From: Hasllibacter sp. MH4015
GTDB taxonomy: Bacteria > Pseudomonadota > Alphaproteobacteria > Rhodobacterales > Rhodobacteraceae
Assembly (NCBI RefSeq): GCF_020177575.1
Contig: NZ_JAHTBK010000001.1
Location: 1,423,875-1,487,874, forward strand
DNA length: 64,000 bases
Reading direction: 5' to 3'
In this document: one piece after another, positions 52,734 to 63,941 of the stretch
Position numbering within the stretch: the stretch's first letter is position 1
Layout: the number at the start of each line of letters is the position of its first letter
The notes under the pieces: generated by a model
Database searches by the model: none
What the model saw: only the letters and a program-made list of their open reading frames with translations
What the model was told of the DNA's origin: nothing
Position numbers and translations under genes: made by a program

Positions 52734-54092
52734 CTACCACCGTCTCTCGAACCGGCGGCGCAGCAAGATGGCCAGAAGGTTCATAAATACCAAGAAAATC
52801 AACAGCACGATGATCGCCCCGGAGGCGCGTTCCACAAAGGCAGGGTCGGAGCGCTGTGTCCAGCTATAGACCTGCACCGGCAAGGCGGTGGCCCCGTCGC
52901 CCATCAGGGGGAAGCTGTTGGAATGGCCCGACAGGAACTCGGGATATTCGCGCACGAAGGCGACCATGCCGATCAACAGAAGCGGCGCGGTTTCGCCAAG
53001 GGCCTGGGCGAGACCGATGATCGTGCCGGTCAGGATGCCGGGCATGGCAAGCGGCAGGACGTGGTGAAAAATCGACTGCATCTTCGACGCGCCCAGGCCA
53101 AGCGCCGCCTGCCGGATCGATGGCGGCACGGCGCGGAGGGAAGCGCGCGTGGCGATGATGATCGTGGGCAGCGTCATCAGCGTCAGGACCAGCCCGCCCA
53201 CGAGCGGCGACGATTGGTTGAACTCCATGAAGTTGATGAAGACCGCGAGGCCGAGAATGCCAAAAACGATGGACGGCACGGCGGCAAGGTTGGAGATATT
53301 CACTTCTATCAAGTCCGTGAGGCGGTTTTTCGGGGCGAATTCCTCCAGGTAGATCGAGGCCGACACGCCAATGGGCAGGGCCAGCGTAAGCACCACGATC
53401 ATCATGTAGAGCGAGCCCATGATCGCCACGCCCAGACCAGCGGCTTCGGGCCGCTGTCCGGAGGCATCGGGGAAGGTGATGAAATTCCAGTTGAAGCGTG
53501 TCGTGATGATCCCGGCCTCGGCCAGCGTCTGGGCCAGCATCAATTGCTCGGGCGTGACGTTGCTGTCGCGTTCCGCCGTTTCCAGGGTCACGCGGCCCTT
53601 GAAGAAGCCGTCGATGCGTCCACCGGCAAGGATGTCCACTTCGATGGTCTCTCCCACCAGGTCGGGGTTGGCCAGCACCATCGCGCGGACCTGCGCGGGC
53701 GCTTCCTCGGAGATCATAGCGGCCAGTTCGCGGGCGCCCAGATCGTGTTCGATGCCTTGCTCGGCCAGATGTTCCTGAAACGCCATCGCCAGGATCGGCA
53801 GGTAGCCGAAGGTCGTGACGGAGGCCATCTCCTCGGGATTGCGGTTGCCCTGGGGGTCCACACGCTCGGCCGTCAGGGTCACGGGGTAGCTGACATAGGT
53901 TTGCCGGAAGGAGCTGAGGCCATTGCCGAGGATCGAGACCAGCAAGACGATCAGAGCGAGAAGACCCACGCCCACGGCGGCCGTGCCATAGGCGCGGAAC
54001 CGGGCCTCCGCCCGATTGCGGCGCTTGGTGCGGGCATCCTGCGCCAGAAGCGAGCGTTTGGGCGTGGCGGGTGCGGCGGTGATGTCGCTCAT
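52734..54092 (-). CDS. pstA: Phosphate ABC transporter permease PstA
   Basis: 452 residues, longer than the roughly 300 of E. coli PstA. N-terminal Arg/Lys-rich segment, TM1 ([20 protein letters not shown]), then a long extracytoplasmic insert (about residues 65-225, including RTKRR-free stretches [20 protein letters not shown] and IIGLA-type helices later), then the permease core with the EAA loop [21 protein letters not shown]. Such inserts are known in alphaproteobacterial Pst permeases. Its ATG overlaps the pstC stop by 4 bases. Confidence 0.92.
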   Translation of the reverse strand: MSDITAAPATPKRSLLAQDARTKRRNRAEARFRAYGTAAVGVGLLALIVLLVSILGNGLSSFRQTYVSYPVTLTAERVDPQGNRNPEEMASVTTFGYLPILAMAFQEHLAEQGIEHDLGARELAAMISEEAPAQVRAMVLANPDLVGETIEVDILAGGRIDGFFKGRVTLETAERDSNVTPEQLMLAQTLAEAGIITTRFNWNFITFPDASGQRPEAAGLGVAIMGSLYMMIVVLTLALPIGVSASIYLEEFAPKNRLTDLIEVNISNLAAVPSIVFGILGLAVFINFMEFNQSSPLVGGLVLTLMTLPTIIIATRASLRAVPPSIRQAALGLGASKMQSIFHHVLPLAMPGILTGTIIGLAQALGETAPLLLIGMVAFVREYPEFLSGHSNSFPLMGDGATALPVQVYSWTQRSDPAFVERASGAIIVLLIFLVFMNLLAILLRRRFERRW

Positions 54093-55543
54093 TCGTACTG
54101 CTCCCGGTATTTGCGGACGATGGCGAGCGCCAGGATGTTAAGACCCAGCGTGATGACGAAAAGCGTCAGGCCAAGGGCGAAGGCGACGAGGGCTTCGGGG
54201 GAGGAGAAGTCGGTGTCGCCGGTCAACTGGCCCACGATCTTCACGGTCACGGTGGTCATCGCTTCGAATGGATTGAGGTCGAGCCGTGCCGCCGCCCCTG
54301 CCCCAAGCACGACGATCATCGTTTCGCCGATGGCGCGCGAGGCGGCCAGCAGGATCGCACCGACGATGCCGGGCAAGGCGGCCGGCAGCACAACCTGCTT
54401 CACGGTTTCCGATTGCGTCGCCCCAAGCCCGTAGGAGCCGTCGCGCAGCGATTGGGGCACCGCGTTGATGATGTCGTCGGAGAGGGAGGAGACGAACGGG
54501 ATCAGCATGATGCCCATCACGATCCCAGCTGTCATCACCGAAGACGAAGAATTGCCCAGACCGAGGGGCTGCGCGAAGTAATCCCGCAAGAGCGGACCCA
54601 CCGTAATCAGCGCAAAAAGGCCGTAGACGATGGTGGGAATGCCCGCCAGCACCTCGATCAGCGGCTTGGCGACGTTGCGCACGCGGCGCGAGGCGTATTC
54701 GGCCATGAAGATCGCGGCGAACAGGCCGATCGGCACGGCCACGAGAAGCGCGATGAAGGAGATGTAGAGCGTCCCCCACAGAAGCGGGATCAAGCCAAGT
54801 TCGGAATTGCCCTCAAAGGAGGGTCGCCATTCGAGGCCGAAGAAGAAATCCTGCCATGGATAGAGCTGGAAGAAGTTCCGCGTATCCCAGAGCATCGACA
54901 GAACGATGCCCACCGTCGTCAGGATCGCGATGGTGGAGGCGATGAGAAGCACGCCGAGGATGGCGTATTCCACCCGGTTGCGCGCGCGTAAATCCTTGTG
55001 GGTGCGGATATAGGCATAGCCAAGGCCCGCAAGCGCCAGGGCGAAGACCGCGACCAGCATCGTGGTGCGGCCCGTGGCCGACATCTCCCGCAGGCGTTGG
55101 GCGGCGGTCAGGATCTCCGGCTCCACATCGGCACCGAGGGCCACGCCGACCTCAGCCAATCTGTCGCGGATAGCACCATCACCGGATTGCAGGGCCAGTG
55201 CCTCCGCCTCCGAGAACGCGCCGCGGTCGATTGCGGTGTCGATCCCGTCCGCCAGGCGGCGCACCTCCGTCATCAGGAGGCTGCGGGAGCCGCTCTCCTC
55301 CACCAGCGTATCCGGAAGGGTCCCGGTCACGGCGCGGTCGATGGCGATAGGTTGGACCACCAGCCAGACCAGAAGCACCAGAAGCGCGGGCACCAGGGTC
55401 AAGAGCGTGACGTTCAGCCCGTAATAATTCGGCAAGGAATGCAGCAGCCGCGCATCGCCATTGGCGCTTGCGACGGCCCGCTGACGTCCCAGAACATAGC
55501 CGAGGGCACCGAGAAACAGGAGGGCTGCGAGGATCCAGATCAT
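54089..55543 (-). CDS. pstC: Phosphate ABC transporter permease PstC
   Basis: 484 residues, again longer than the typical 320. TM helix at the very start (MIWILAALLFLGALGYVLGR), a second near LLTLVPALLVLLVWLVVQPI, an extracytoplasmic insert (about 65-175), then the core with VPIGLFAAIFMAEYASRRVR, VLAGIPTIVYGLFALITVGP and the EAA motif SYGLGATQSETVKQVVLPAA. ATG 55543 is chosen since it places the first helix at residue 3; a leftover in-frame extension to 55615 lies in the pstS-pstC gap. Confidence 0.93.
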   Translation of the reverse strand: MIWILAALLFLGALGYVLGRQRAVASANGDARLLHSLPNYYGLNVTLLTLVPALLVLLVWLVVQPIAIDRAVTGTLPDTLVEESGSRSLLMTEVRRLADGIDTAIDRGAFSEAEALALQSGDGAIRDRLAEVGVALGADVEPEILTAAQRLREMSATGRTTMLVAVFALALAGLGYAYIRTHKDLRARNRVEYAILGVLLIASTIAILTTVGIVLSMLWDTRNFFQLYPWQDFFFGLEWRPSFEGNSELGLIPLLWGTLYISFIALLVAVPIGLFAAIFMAEYASRRVRNVAKPLIEVLAGIPTIVYGLFALITVGPLLRDYFAQPLGLGNSSSSVMTAGIVMGIMLIPFVSSLSDDIINAVPQSLRDGSYGLGATQSETVKQVVLPAALPGIVGAILLAASRAIGETMIVVLGAGAAARLDLNPFEAMTTVTVKIVGQLTGDTDFSSPEALVAFALGLTLFVITLGLNILALAIVRKYREQYE

Positions 55544-55618
55544 GTTTTCGGTCCGGCCACTGGGAGGAGGTTGAACCGGGCCCGCATATCGGCCCCGGTC
55601 CGGTTCATGGAGCAAGCG

Positions 55619-56656
55619 TTATTCGCCCATCAAGGTGCCGTTGGCGACCACGGCCTGGGTTTCGGCCAGTTCCGGGTCGGAGACAAGGCCGTAAGCCGCA
55701 AGCGGGCCGAAGGGACCGGCGATGTCATCGCTGACGAAGAATGCGGCGTATTCCTGGAGGCCGGGGATAACGTCGAGATGCGCGGCCTTGATGTAGAAGA
55801 ACAGCGGACGCGACACCGGGTATTCGCCCGATGCGATGGCGTCGACCGTCGGCGTCACACCTGCCATCGTGGCCACTTGCAGGACGGAGGTGTTGTTCTC
55901 GTAGAAGGCCAGGCCGAAGACGCCGATGCCGTTCGCATCCGCGTTGATCCGCGCGAGCGTTTCGGTGTAGTCGCCGTCGATGTCGACGGACACGCCATCG
56001 GCGCGGATTTCCATGCACGCTTCCTCTGCCGCGTCCTCATCCATGCCCATGTCGAGCATGGCCTGGTAGGCGCCGGTATCTTCGCAACCTTGGAGGATCA
56101 CACGCTCGTCAAAGACTTCGCGAGTCCCGTGGCGGGTGCCGGGGATGAAGGCCGAAATCGGCTGATCGGGAAGATCGGCACGAACCTCGTTCCAGTTGGT
56201 GTTGGGGTTGGCGACCATCTCACCGTCGACGGGAAGTTCGGCGGCCAAGGCCAGGTACCAGTCGGACTGGGTGAATTCGAATGACGGGCCTTCGATGTCG
56301 GAGGCAAAGACGATACCGTCATAGCCGAAGCGGACTTCGACGATATCGGTCACGCCGTTCGCGGCACAGGTCTCCACCTCGCTGTCGCGGATGGAGCGCG
56401 AGGAATTGGCGATGTCGATCGTGTTCTCGCCCACGCCTTCACAGAAGCGGCGCAGACCGGTGGAGGAGCCACCCGATTCGACGACGGGGGTGGGGAATTC
56501 GAAGTTCTCCCCGAAGGCTTCGGCGACGATGGTCGCGTAGGGCAGCACTGTGGACGACCCGGCGATCTGGACGTTGTTTCGGCTTTGCGCGGCGGCTGCC
56601 GTGGCAGAGATGGCGACGACGGCAAGCACCGACACGCTGAGCTTTGCGAAGGACAT
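55619..56656 (-). CDS. pstS: Phosphate-binding periplasmic protein PstS
   Basis: 345 residues. Signal peptide MSFAKLSVSVLAVVAISATA, then AAAQ. The mature start NVQIAGSSTVLPYATIVAEA and VESGGSSTGLRRFCEGVGEN form the phosphate-binding phosphate-loop (GSST, GGSSTG). Further ANSSRSIRD and PGTRHGTREVFDE complete PstS blocks. ATG 56656 has GGAG ahead. First gene of pstSCAB, directly downstream of the Pho box at 56749-56777. Confidence 0.95.
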   Translation of the reverse strand: MSFAKLSVSVLAVVAISATAAAAQSRNNVQIAGSSTVLPYATIVAEAFGENFEFPTPVVESGGSSTGLRRFCEGVGENTIDIANSSRSIRDSEVETCAANGVTDIVEVRFGYDGIVFASDIEGPSFEFTQSDWYLALAAELPVDGEMVANPNTNWNEVRADLPDQPISAFIPGTRHGTREVFDERVILQGCEDTGAYQAMLDMGMDEDAAEEACMEIRADGVSVDIDGDYTETLARINADANGIGVFGLAFYENNTSVLQVATMAGVTPTVDAIASGEYPVSRPLFFYIKAAHLDVIPGLQEYAAFFVSDDIAGPFGPLAAYGLVSDPELAETQAVVANGTLMGE

Positions 56657-56748
56657 TGGGTTTTCTCCGATATTGTCTTCAGACATCACACGCGCGGACA
56701 TCCCGAACGCGCTTGAGCCATCGCCTAAAGACGGGCTGCAATGCTTTT

Positions 56749-56777
56749 GTGTCAGTTGCGTAACAGTTTTATGACGG
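56749..56777 (-). promoter_or_regulatory. Triple Pho box upstream of pstS
   Basis: On the minus strand three 7-base repeats CCGTCAT, CTGTTAC and CTGACAC are each separated by 4 bases (AAAA and GCAA), giving the 11-bp period of PhoB binding sites (consensus CTGTCAT direct repeats). It lies about 93-121 bases upstream of the pstS ATG and between phoR and pstS, so it should make pstSCAB-phoU-phoB phosphate-responsive. Confidence 0.8.
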
Positions 56778-56804
56778 TGGCCACGGTGGGCCGCGCGGCG
56801 CCGG

Positions 56805-57899
56805 TCAGGTGGCGTCCGAGAGGGCCGGCAATGTCACCGTGAAGGTGCTGCCCTGCCCCCGTTCGGAGGTGATCTTGAGCCGTCCGCGGTGGCGGTTCAC
56901 GATATGCTTTACGATGGCCAGCCCGAGCCCCGTGCCGCCCATTTCCCGCGATCGGTGGGCGTCGACGCGGTAGAATCGCTCCGTCAGGCGCGGCAGGTGC
57001 AGCGAATCAATCCCCGGCCCCTCGTCCGTGACGTCCACCTGCAGGACCGGACCGCGCAAAAGGCCCCTGCCCTCCACCCTGCTCAGGTGCAGGCGCACGG
57101 GCTTGTCCGGCCCGCCGTATTTCAGAGCGTTTTCGGTAAGGTTCAGGAAAACCTGCATCAGCTGATCCGGATCGCCCTGCAAGTGCGCCTGTGTCGGGTC
57201 CAGGTCGGCAGCACAGGTCAGATGAAGATCATTGCCCGCATCTTCCGCCGCCGGGCGCAGGGCGGCAAGGACACCTTTCAACAGCGTGTGCAGGTCGATG
57301 GATTTGTTGGGGCGCTGACGCTCCTCCGCCTCCACGCGGCTGAGCGACAGAAGGTCGGAGACGAGCCGGTTCATCCGGCGCGCCTCCTCCTCCATGATGC
57401 CGAGGAACCGCGCCTGGGCGTCGGGATCCGTGCGGGCCGGGCCGCGCAGGGTCTCGATAAAGCCCAGAACGGCGGTGAGGGGTGTTTTCAACTCGTGGCT
57501 GACATTGGCCACGAAATCGCGCCGGATCTCTTCGGCGGCCCGAAGGTGAGTGATGTCGGTGAAATGCAGCATTACCCGGCGCACCGGCGGCCCCTGCCCC
57601 GAGGTGAGCGCGGTGACGTGGACCTTGTATTCCGTAACGCCCGCCTGTTCAGACCGCTCGAACCGCGCATCCCCCAGCGGGGCGCCGGCCCGCACCGCCT
57701 CGATCCGCGCCAGAAGCGCGGGTTGGCGCAACACCGCGTCGTGGCTGCGCCCGATGATCCAGTCCCCCATCAGCGCAACCGCCGCACCGTTGGCATGGGA
57801 AATCTCACCACCCGTATCAATCAGCAGCATCGGGTCCGGCACCGCATCCATGGCGCCGTTGATCAGGTCCGTGGGCATGTTCGTGTCAGCTCCTGCCAT
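56805..57899 (-). CDS. phoR: Phosphate regulon sensor kinase PhoR (no transmembrane helix)
   Basis: 364 residues. A PAS domain (about 10-115, MDAVPDPMLLIDTGGEISHA) precedes the phosphoacceptor motif FVANVSHELKTPLTAVLGFI (His135). The ATPase domain has N box NLTENALKYG, G1 DEGPGIDS, F box RFYRVD and G2 GGTGLGLAIVKHI. Unlike E. coli PhoR, no hydrophobic N-terminal helices are present, so it should be cytosolic or recruited by PhoU/PstB. It is first of phoR-(Pho box)-pstSCAB-phoU-phoB. ATG 57899, or 57878 (MPTDL), are both possible. Confidence 0.9.
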   Translation of the reverse strand: MAGADTNMPTDLINGAMDAVPDPMLLIDTGGEISHANGAAVALMGDWIIGRSHDAVLRQPALLARIEAVRAGAPLGDARFERSEQAGVTEYKVHVTALTSGQGPPVRRVMLHFTDITHLRAAEEIRRDFVANVSHELKTPLTAVLGFIETLRGPARTDPDAQARFLGIMEEEARRMNRLVSDLLSLSRVEAEERQRPNKSIDLHTLLKGVLAALRPAAEDAGNDLHLTCAADLDPTQAHLQGDPDQLMQVFLNLTENALKYGGPDKPVRLHLSRVEGRGLLRGPVLQVDVTDEGPGIDSLHLPRLTERFYRVDAHRSREMGGTGLGLAIVKHIVNRHRGRLKITSERGQGSTFTVTLPALSDAT

Positions 57900-58118
57900 G
57901 GCGGACCATGGGCGTTTCGCGCGATGCCTGTGCGTTTTGCACCAATGGCCCCTCGTGACAAGGCAAGGGTAATGGCCGCGCCCAGAAAAGGTTTCATTGG
58001 AAAGTAATATACCCTCTGATATAGTCGACCGCGTCGGGAGATGGCTCCTGCCAGGCGCGATTCCGGGTCGTCAGACCGCCCGGATCCATTCTACGTGCCG
58101 CATATAGGTAACGACGCG
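57900..58118. other. Divergent phoR/hypothetical gene gap
   Basis: 219 bases that must contain the start region for both divergent genes. It includes an AT-rich patch near 58005-58030 (AATATACCCTCTGATATAGT) that may be a promoter core. I see no second Pho box. Confidence 0.4.
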
Positions 58119-58547
58119 ATGACCAAGATCCTTCACCTCCAGCCGCGCGCGCCGCGGATGCCCATGGCCGAGCCCACGGCACGACCGCCCGATGTGCTGG
58201 CCGTCTCCTGCTCCGATATCGGGATCGACGCGATGCCGCGGCATATCCTGTCCCCCGATGCGCGCCTCCGCCGGGCGCGCCTTGGCGATGTGACGGCGCA
58301 GACCGTGACGGGACCCGGCGCACCCGACCTCATCCTGTCACCGCTCCTGTCGCGGGGCTTCGATGCGATGGATCTGCTGACCACGTTGCGCGAATTGCGC
58401 TATGGCGGGCGATATCTTGTGGTGGCCCCGGGCCTCCACCATGTCGGGCTGATCCGCTGGGAAATGCAATCGAGTGCGCCGGATCTCAACGTCGATATCG
58501 TGTCACTCAACGGCAAGTCCGTTCTGCACCTGGCCCAGGCCGCCTGA
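58119..58547 (+). CDS. Hypothetical protein, receiver-like fold suspected
   Basis: 142 residues, no recognised family, no signal peptide. The middle reads PDLILSPLLSRGFDAMDLLT then TLRELRYGGRYLVVAPGLHH. The spacing of hydrophobic strand, Asp-Leu, Leu-Leu, Gly and LRxxxxxxRYLVVAP resembles strand 3 to strand 4 of a response-regulator receiver. The usual phosphoacceptor Asp is replaced by Ser-Pro, and a Lys in LNGKSVLHL near the end could mimic the conserved Lys. This is pattern reading only. ATG 58119 follows GTAACGACGCG without a clear ribosome site. It is divergent from phoR, convergent with the PLP enzyme. Confidence 0.6.
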   Translation: MTKILHLQPRAPRMPMAEPTARPPDVLAVSCSDIGIDAMPRHILSPDARLRRARLGDVTAQTVTGPGAPDLILSPLLSRGFDAMDLLTTLRELRYGGRYLVVAPGLHHVGLIRWEMQSSAPDLNVDIVSLNGKSVLHLAQAA

Positions 58548-58551
58548 ACGA

Positions 58552-59742
58552 TCAGACCGCGTCGAGCCCCGCCGCGAAATCCCGTTTCAGAAGCCCGATA
58601 TCCTCGATCCCAACGGAGACGCGGAACATCCCGTCCGATATGCCAAGCGCCGCGCGCCCCTCCGCCGAAAGCCCCCGGTGGGAGGAGGACGCCGGATGGC
58701 TGAGCGTGGTGCCGACATCGCCAAGGGTGGGCGCAAAGGGCAGGTCCGGCGCGCCCTGCACCAGGCGATCCGCCGCAGCCTCCGTCGCGTCCGCAAGCTC
58801 GAAGCTGACCATATTGCCGAAATTGGCCCCCACCAGCCGCGCGGCCAGCGCGTGGTCGGGGTGATCGGCGCGTCCGGGATAGAGCACGCGGCCCACCTTG
58901 GGGTGATCCGACAGCCAATCGGCAAGGGCGGCGGCATTTTCCTGTGCTTGCTGGAAGCGCAGGGGGAAGGTGTAAAGGCCCCGCTCGGCCAGCCAGCATT
59001 CCTGGGGCGCGGGCGTCATCCCCACCGTTACGGCGAAGTCGTAGATCGCACGCATCCGGGCCGGGTCCCTGGCCGCCACGTAGCCAAGGGTGACATCGGA
59101 ATGCCCGGCCAGCAGCTTGGTGACGGAATGGATGACGATATCGGCCCCCTCCTCCAGCGGCCTGTAGGCGAAGGGCGTGGTGAACGTGTTGTCGACGGCC
59201 AGCATCACGCCCTTATCCCGCGCCAGCGCCACGATACCCGCCATGTCCGCCACCCGCAGGGTGGGGTTGGAGATCACCTCGACCAGGATCATCTTCGTCT
59301 CGGGCCGGATCGCGGCCTCCATCGCGGCCACGTCGGACGGGTCGGCAAGCGATGTCGCGATCCCAAACCGCGCCAGGTCTTGATGCATCAACCGCAGGGA
59401 GCGTCCGTAAAGCTGGTTGCCACCCACGATATGATCGCCCTGTCCCAGCAGGCCCATAATGGCCGCCGTCACCGCCGCCATGCCGGAGCCGAGGATCAGG
59501 CCATTCTCCGCCCCTTCCATTCCGTCGATCTTGCGCGCCAGCAGCTCCGCATTCGGATGCCCCTCGCGGGCATAGGTATATCCGTGGGCCTCGCCCTCAT
59601 ATTGCGCATGGAGCGTGGCGATTGACGGCGAGGCATAGACAACGGACGGCTGGATCGGCGTCACCACCGGTCGGCTCACCCCTTCGCGCAGGGCCGCGCG
59701 CCGCACCAGCGTATCCGGTCTTTCGTTTCGCCCGTCACTCAT
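58552..59742 (-). CDS. PLP-dependent trans-sulfuration enzyme (cystathionine gamma-synthase/lyase family)
   Basis: 396 residues. Cys/Met metabolism PLP fold: YTYAREGHPNAELLARKIDG near the start, SGMAAVTAAIMGLLGQGDHI, NQLYGRSLRLMH, DNTFTTPFAYRPLEEGADIV and the PLP lysine in HSVTKLLAGHSDVTLGYVAA. C-terminal THLAHS-like FAPTLGDVGTTLSHPASSSH. Members include MetB, MetC, MetZ and methionine gamma-lyase; I cannot separate them by eye. The ATG at 59742 (MSDGRNE) is preferred over 59763 because the latter falls inside the intergenic repeat at 59755-59816. Confidence 0.87.
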   Translation of the reverse strand: MSDGRNERPDTLVRRAALREGVSRPVVTPIQPSVVYASPSIATLHAQYEGEAHGYTYAREGHPNAELLARKIDGMEGAENGLILGSGMAAVTAAIMGLLGQGDHIVGGNQLYGRSLRLMHQDLARFGIATSLADPSDVAAMEAAIRPETKMILVEVISNPTLRVADMAGIVALARDKGVMLAVDNTFTTPFAYRPLEEGADIVIHSVTKLLAGHSDVTLGYVAARDPARMRAIYDFAVTVGMTPAPQECWLAERGLYTFPLRFQQAQENAAALADWLSDHPKVGRVLYPGRADHPDHALAARLVGANFGNMVSFELADATEAAADRLVQGAPDLPFAPTLGDVGTTLSHPASSSHRGLSAEGRAALGISDGMFRVSVGIEDIGLLKRDFAAGLDAV

Positions 59743-59754
59743 CTCAGCGCCCCT

Positions 59755-59816
59755 GTCTTCCATGTGCCAAAAGTATCCCGGGGGGAGTCCGGAACGGACG
59801 GGGGGCAGAGCCCCCC
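59755..59816 (-). repeat. Intergenic hairpin repeat, copy 2
   Basis: Read on the minus strand: a GC hairpin (GGGGGGC, loop AGA, GCCCCCC; 59816-59800), a small GTCCG/CGGAC hairpin, then CCCCGGGATACTTTTGGCAC and ATGGAAGAC. The last part is nearly identical to copy 1 at 38553-38605, with one base change in 29. It sits downstream of proA (which ends at 59842) and upstream of the PLP enzyme on the same strand, so it can terminate proA transcripts. Confidence 0.75.
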
Positions 59817-59841
59817 ACGCCCGCTCGCATCCCGCGCGCCG

Positions 59842-61110
59842 TCAGCCGCGCACGGTCCCGTCCCCCGTCACGAGATACTTGAACGAGGTTAGCTGTTCCG
59901 CCCCCACCGGTCCGCGCGCGTGCATCTTACCCGTTGCAATCCCGATCTCCGCCCCCATGCCGAATTCGCCCCCATCGGCGAATTGCGTCGATGCATTCCG
60001 CATCAGGATCGCAGAATCGAGCCGTTGGAAGAACCGTGCAGCGGCGGCGTCATCCTCGGTTATGATCGCGTCGGTGTGGTTGGAGCCATGGGTCCGCACG
60101 TGGTCCAGCGCCGCGTCGATATCGGGCACGACGCGCGCGGCGATGATCATGTCGAGGAATTCCTGCCCCCAATCCTCCTCCTGGGCGGGCACGACCCCGT
60201 CGATGTCCTGCAAGGTCGTGTCGCCACGCACCTCCACACCGGCATCGATCAGCGCGCGCACCACGCCTTGTCCAATCGTCTGCGCGATATCTTCGTGGAT
60301 CAGCAGGCATTCGGCGGAGCCACAGATGCCCGTGCGCCGGGTTTTGGCGTTCAGCACGACCTTCAACGCCTTCTCCGGGTCCGCTGCCGCATCCAAGTAG
60401 ATGTGGCAAATCCCTTCAAGATGCGCGAAGACCGGGACCCGCGCTTCCCGCTGGACCAGGCCGACAAGTCCCTTGCCGCCGCGCGGTACGATCACGTCGA
60501 TGGCGTCCGTCATGGTCAACATTTCGCTGACCGCCTGCCTATCGCGCGTCGGCACCCGCTGCACCGCGTCTTCGGGCAGGTCCGCCGCGCGCAGCCCGTC
60601 TTTCAGGCACTCCACCAGCAGGCCCGAGGAATGGAAGCTTTCCGAGCCGCCGCGCAGGATCACCGCGTTGCCGGATTTCAGGCACAGGGCGCCCGCATCC
60701 GCCGTCACGTTTGGCCGCGATTCGTAGATCACCCCTATGACACCAAGCGGCGTGCGGACCCGCTGGATATGCAGGCCGCTTTCCATGTCCCATTCGGTCA
60801 TGACCTCCCCCACGGGATCGTGCTGCGCTGCCACCGCGCGCAGGCCCTCGACGATGCCACCCACCCGGGCCTCGTCCAGCATCAGACGGTCCAGCATCGC
60901 GTCCGACAGCCCCTTGTCGCGGCCGTATTCCATGTCCTGCCCGTTGGCCGCGATGATCTCCGCCATGCGCGCGGTCACGGCGTCGGCTGCCGCGTCGAGC
61001 GCCTGCCGCTTCTGGGCGGCGGGTGCGAATGCAAGCGTCGCCGCTGCGGCTTTCGCGCGCGCACCGATATCTTCCATCAGGGCGGGAATGTTGTTGGTCA
61101 GGTCTTTCAT
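59842..61110 (-). CDS. proA: Gamma-glutamyl phosphate reductase
   Basis: 422 residues; second step of proline synthesis, NADPH reduction of gamma-glutamyl phosphate. [20 protein letters not shown] start, [40 protein letters not shown], the catalytic Cys block [20 protein letters not shown] and [23 protein letters not shown] 61110 is the usual position; in-frame codons upstream to 61188 overlap the proB end. It follows proB with a 61-base gap. Confidence 0.96.
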   Translation of the reverse strand: MKDLTNNIPALMEDIGARAKAAAATLAFAPAAQKRQALDAAADAVTARMAEIIAANGQDMEYGRDKGLSDAMLDRLMLDEARVGGIVEGLRAVAAQHDPVGEVMTEWDMESGLHIQRVRTPLGVIGVIYESRPNVTADAGALCLKSGNAVILRGGSESFHSSGLLVECLKDGLRAADLPEDAVQRVPTRDRQAVSEMLTMTDAIDVIVPRGGKGLVGLVQREARVPVFAHLEGICHIYLDAAADPEKALKVVLNAKTRRTGICGSAECLLIHEDIAQTIGQGVVRALIDAGVEVRGDTTLQDIDGVVPAQEEDWGQEFLDMIIAARVVPDIDAALDHVRTHGSNHTDAIITEDDAAAARFFQRLDSAILMRNASTQFADGGEFGMGAEIGIATGKMHARGPVGAEQLTSFKYLVTGDGTVRG

Positions 61111-61171
61111 GGCGAACCTCGTGGCGGGGTTGGGCGCAGAATATGGGGTTTTTCGGAAAGAGGAAGGGCTG

Positions 61172-63309
<2,138 letters not shown>

Positions 63310-63340
63310 CTATTTCGCGCGCGCCGGTCGGCCCGCCCTT

Positions 63341-63383
63341 TCATCTTGCCAAAAACGCCGGGGGTGTGGGGGCAGGCCCCCAC
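63341..63383 (-). repeat. Intergenic hairpin repeat, copy 3 (diverged)
   Basis: Minus strand: GTGGGGGC/GCCCCCAC inverted repeat (63383-63366), then CCCCCGGCGTTTTTGGCAAG and ATGAAAG. Same layout as copies 1 and 2 (GC hairpin, CCCGG, T5, GGCA-ATG) but more base changes. Located downstream of the GNAT gene and before obg on the same strand. Confidence 0.55.
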
Positions 63384-63401
63384 CCGTCCTTTGCTCGCCT
63401 C

Positions 63402-63941
63402 TTACGACACCCGCTTGAGGTAAGTCCACGTTGCAACCTTGGCATTGCGCGCGACGGAGAACGCCTCCGCATCGCCCAGGTAATCGAAGCCCGCATTGGT
63501 CAGGACCCGCGCGGAGCCGGGATTGTCCTGAAAGACCGACCCGAAGATGGTGCAATTGTCGAGCGGGTTGGCATCGACAAGCGCATTCACGGCCTCGGAC
63601 GCGAAGCCGGTGTTCCACATGCCGGGCGCGACCCAATAGCCGATTTCGGATTGGTTGCGATCCATCTGGTCAAGCGTGATGACCCCCAGCAATTCGGCCC
63701 CGCCAAAGGCGCTGGCATCCATGGCCCAGGCAAATTGCACACCATCGGCGCGCAGGAACTTGCCCACGAATTGTTCGGCCGCGCCGGGCGGTAGCGGATG
63801 GGGGATGGTCGTCGTCATCTCGGCCAGGCGTTTTTCGGCGTGGTAATGCTCCACAAGTCCGACGTCGGACGTCCGCAGAGGGCGCAGGATCATGCGCGCG
63901 GATTCGATCACAGCCTGGGCCAAGATGGTTTCCTGTTTCAT
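63402..63941 (-). CDS. GNAT-family N-acetyltransferase (RimJ/RimL-like)
   Basis: 179 residues. ARMILRPLRTSDVGLVEHYH start, ELLGVITLDQMDRNQSEIGY WVAPG-type strand 4, then NTGFASEAVNALVDAN in place of the acetyl-CoA P-loop (Q/RxxGxG/A), and IFGSVFQDNPGSARVLTNAG with the late Asn characteristic of RimJ/RimL-like acetyltransferases. Target unknown; ribosomal-protein N-termini are the family precedent, and neighbour obg fits ribosome maintenance. ATG 63941 has GGAGGA seven bases ahead. The remaining 59 bases to the window end show no feature. Confidence 0.85.
   Translation of the reverse strand: MKQETILAQAVIESARMILRPLRTSDVGLVEHYHAEKRLAEMTTTIPHPLPPGAAEQFVGKFLRADGVQFAWAMDASAFGGAELLGVITLDQMDRNQSEIGYWVAPGMWNTGFASEAVNALVDANPLDNCTIFGSVFQDNPGSARVLTNAGFDYLGDAEAFSVARNAKVATWTYLKRVS

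Noticed and set aside
59743-59763. ATG at 59763 as the start of the PLP trans-sulfuration enzyme
   Set aside because: It lies inside the intergenic repeat, which carries the same ATGGAAGAC at 38.6 kb; the start at 59742 avoids this.
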